A stretch of 64,000 bases of DNA. It comes from Clostridia bacterium. GTDB taxonomy: Bacteria > Bacillota > Clostridia > Christensenellales > SZUA-584. A model generated the notes under the pieces. The model did no database searches, had not been told where the DNA came from, and saw nothing but the letters and a program-made list of their open reading frames with translations. The position numbers were made by a program, and so were the translations under genes. Location: the NCBI GenBank assembly GCA_003249555.1, contig QKIQ01000095.1, forward strand, positions 1-64,000. Direction: 5' to 3'. Below, in pieces: positions 63,507 through 64,000 of this stretch (its first letter is position 1; the number at the start of each line of letters is the position of its first letter).

Positions 63507-64000
63507 TCAGGATATACCCATGCGGCCACTTTCTTCGCTATGCCGGCTCTTTCGAAAGGCCAAAACAGCAAGGGAAAAACAGACTGCTGCGATAATCGGG
63601 TAATAGAATTTGAATCCTGTTACAATGGGCCATAATATCACGATAACACCGCAGAAGACATAACGCTTTATCTTCTTTTTACTCAAAGTAGTCTGTCTTA
63701 TTCTTTCTAGAGTTAATATAGAAGTATTCATCTCTCTTTGTGACCGCTGTTCAGCTTCTTCTTCATCCGGCAGCATATTATGCTTGGCGGCCAGTTTTAG
63801 GACATCTGCGCCGGATATCAATGTGATCTCTCTATCTATGCCATCGCATAGCTTTTGAGCGTTATCACTGAATTCACTTAGCGATAAAAATAGGAGTGCT
63901 TCGTTATTTGCGCGTAATACATCCAGAATATCAGACACATCTATCATTGAACGGGGATGGTTATGAAATGCGTATACCTTTGCTTCATTTTTGCGGGCAG
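63507..64000 (-). CDS. Membrane protein with a restriction-endonuclease-like region (5' part outside window)
   Basis: The ORF track starts this gene at an internal ATG (63947), but the frame stays open to the window edge (ARKNEAKVYAFHNHPRS) and reads naturally into it, so the gene is 5'-truncated by the window. The visible part has NNEALLFLSLSEFSDNAQKL and REITLISGADVLKLAAKH, which recall the C-terminal half of Mrr-like restriction endonuclease folds (a strand, then LIDG-type motif). An acidic stretch and two membrane helices (about 63525-63640) follow. The family call is tentative. Confidence 0.55.
   Translation of the reverse strand, partial: ARKNEAKVYAFHNHPRSMIDVSDILDVLRANNEALLFLSLSEFSDNAQKLCDGIDREITLISGADVLKLAAKHNMLPDEEEAEQRSQREMNTSILTLERIRQTTLSKKKIKRYVFCGVIVILWPIVTGFKFYYPIIAAVCFSLAVLAFRKSRHSEESGRMGIS

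Overview
The window reads as a chromosomal segment of an anaerobic, spore-forming member of the Bacillota, most likely class Clostridia. The evidence is an IspH-ribosomal protein S1 fusion in a cmk-plsC-ispH-rpsA cluster, HutP next to cmk, a T-box in front of pheST, the spore-associated genes lonB and ytfJ (gerW), RNase Y, a LexA with a Gram-positive layout, a sodium-pumping biotin decarboxylase operon, and strong AGGAGG ribosome binding sites with frequent GTG and TTG starts. I cannot name a genus. Almost all genes belong to recognisable families, and most of the window is core genome.

Layout. 1-143: the 3' end of a group II intron (end of its reverse transcriptase, domains V and VI). 276-8045: an envelope-signalling and export block with an ECF sigma factor and an RsgI-like membrane anti-sigma factor bearing fibronectin-like repeats, then a seven-helix LuxR-type regulator, an MMPL transporter and its secreted heptad-repeat partner. 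8113-13356: lonB (plus strand) facing a minus-strand group of phosphoesterase, ysxC and lonA. 13591-16214: degV, a GIY-YIG/DUF1801 fusion and a zinc-ribbon membrane protein. 16377-20370: hutP-cmk-plsC-ispH/rpsA. 20456-26555: polA-coaE-lytic transglycosylase-peptide-binding lipoprotein-rRNA methyltransferase. 26552-30308: promoter, T-box and pheST. 30353-35820: zapA, an M50 protease, scpAB, DUF2953, ytfJ, a D-Ala-D-Ala carboxypeptidase and rluB.

35982-42237 is the metabolic centre of the window. A five-gene operon carries a methylmalonyl-CoA-type carboxyltransferase, a gamma subunit, a separate biotin carrier, the sodium-pumping beta subunit and an oxaloacetate/pyruvate-type carboxyltransferase that lacks its own biotin domain. 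It is followed by gap, whose promoter overlaps a perfect 9-bp palindrome. Then come an M32 carboxypeptidase, a decayed lipoprotein gene and an eight-gene tRNA cluster on the minus strand (Pro-Glu-Met-Asp-Phe-Thr-Tyr-Leu).

45292-55739 holds miaB, an unrecognised membrane-anchored HEYGHH metallopeptidase facing an unrecognised lipoprotein, then mutS-mutL-miaA-hfq-ynbB. 55732-58812 on the minus strand holds lexA, a tyrosine recombinase, rnhA and proC. A tRNA-Trp gene follows, with a 108-bp tandem repeat built on its terminator. The window ends with purB, an M19 dipeptidase and RNase Y on the minus strand, and a membrane protein cut by the window edge.

I found no CRISPR array, prophage, complete insertion sequence or defence island. 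The best candidates for something not well described are the ECF/RsgI-like pair, the mixed decarboxylase/transcarboxylase operon, the HEYGHH peptidase-lipoprotein pair and the tRNA-Trp terminator repeat.
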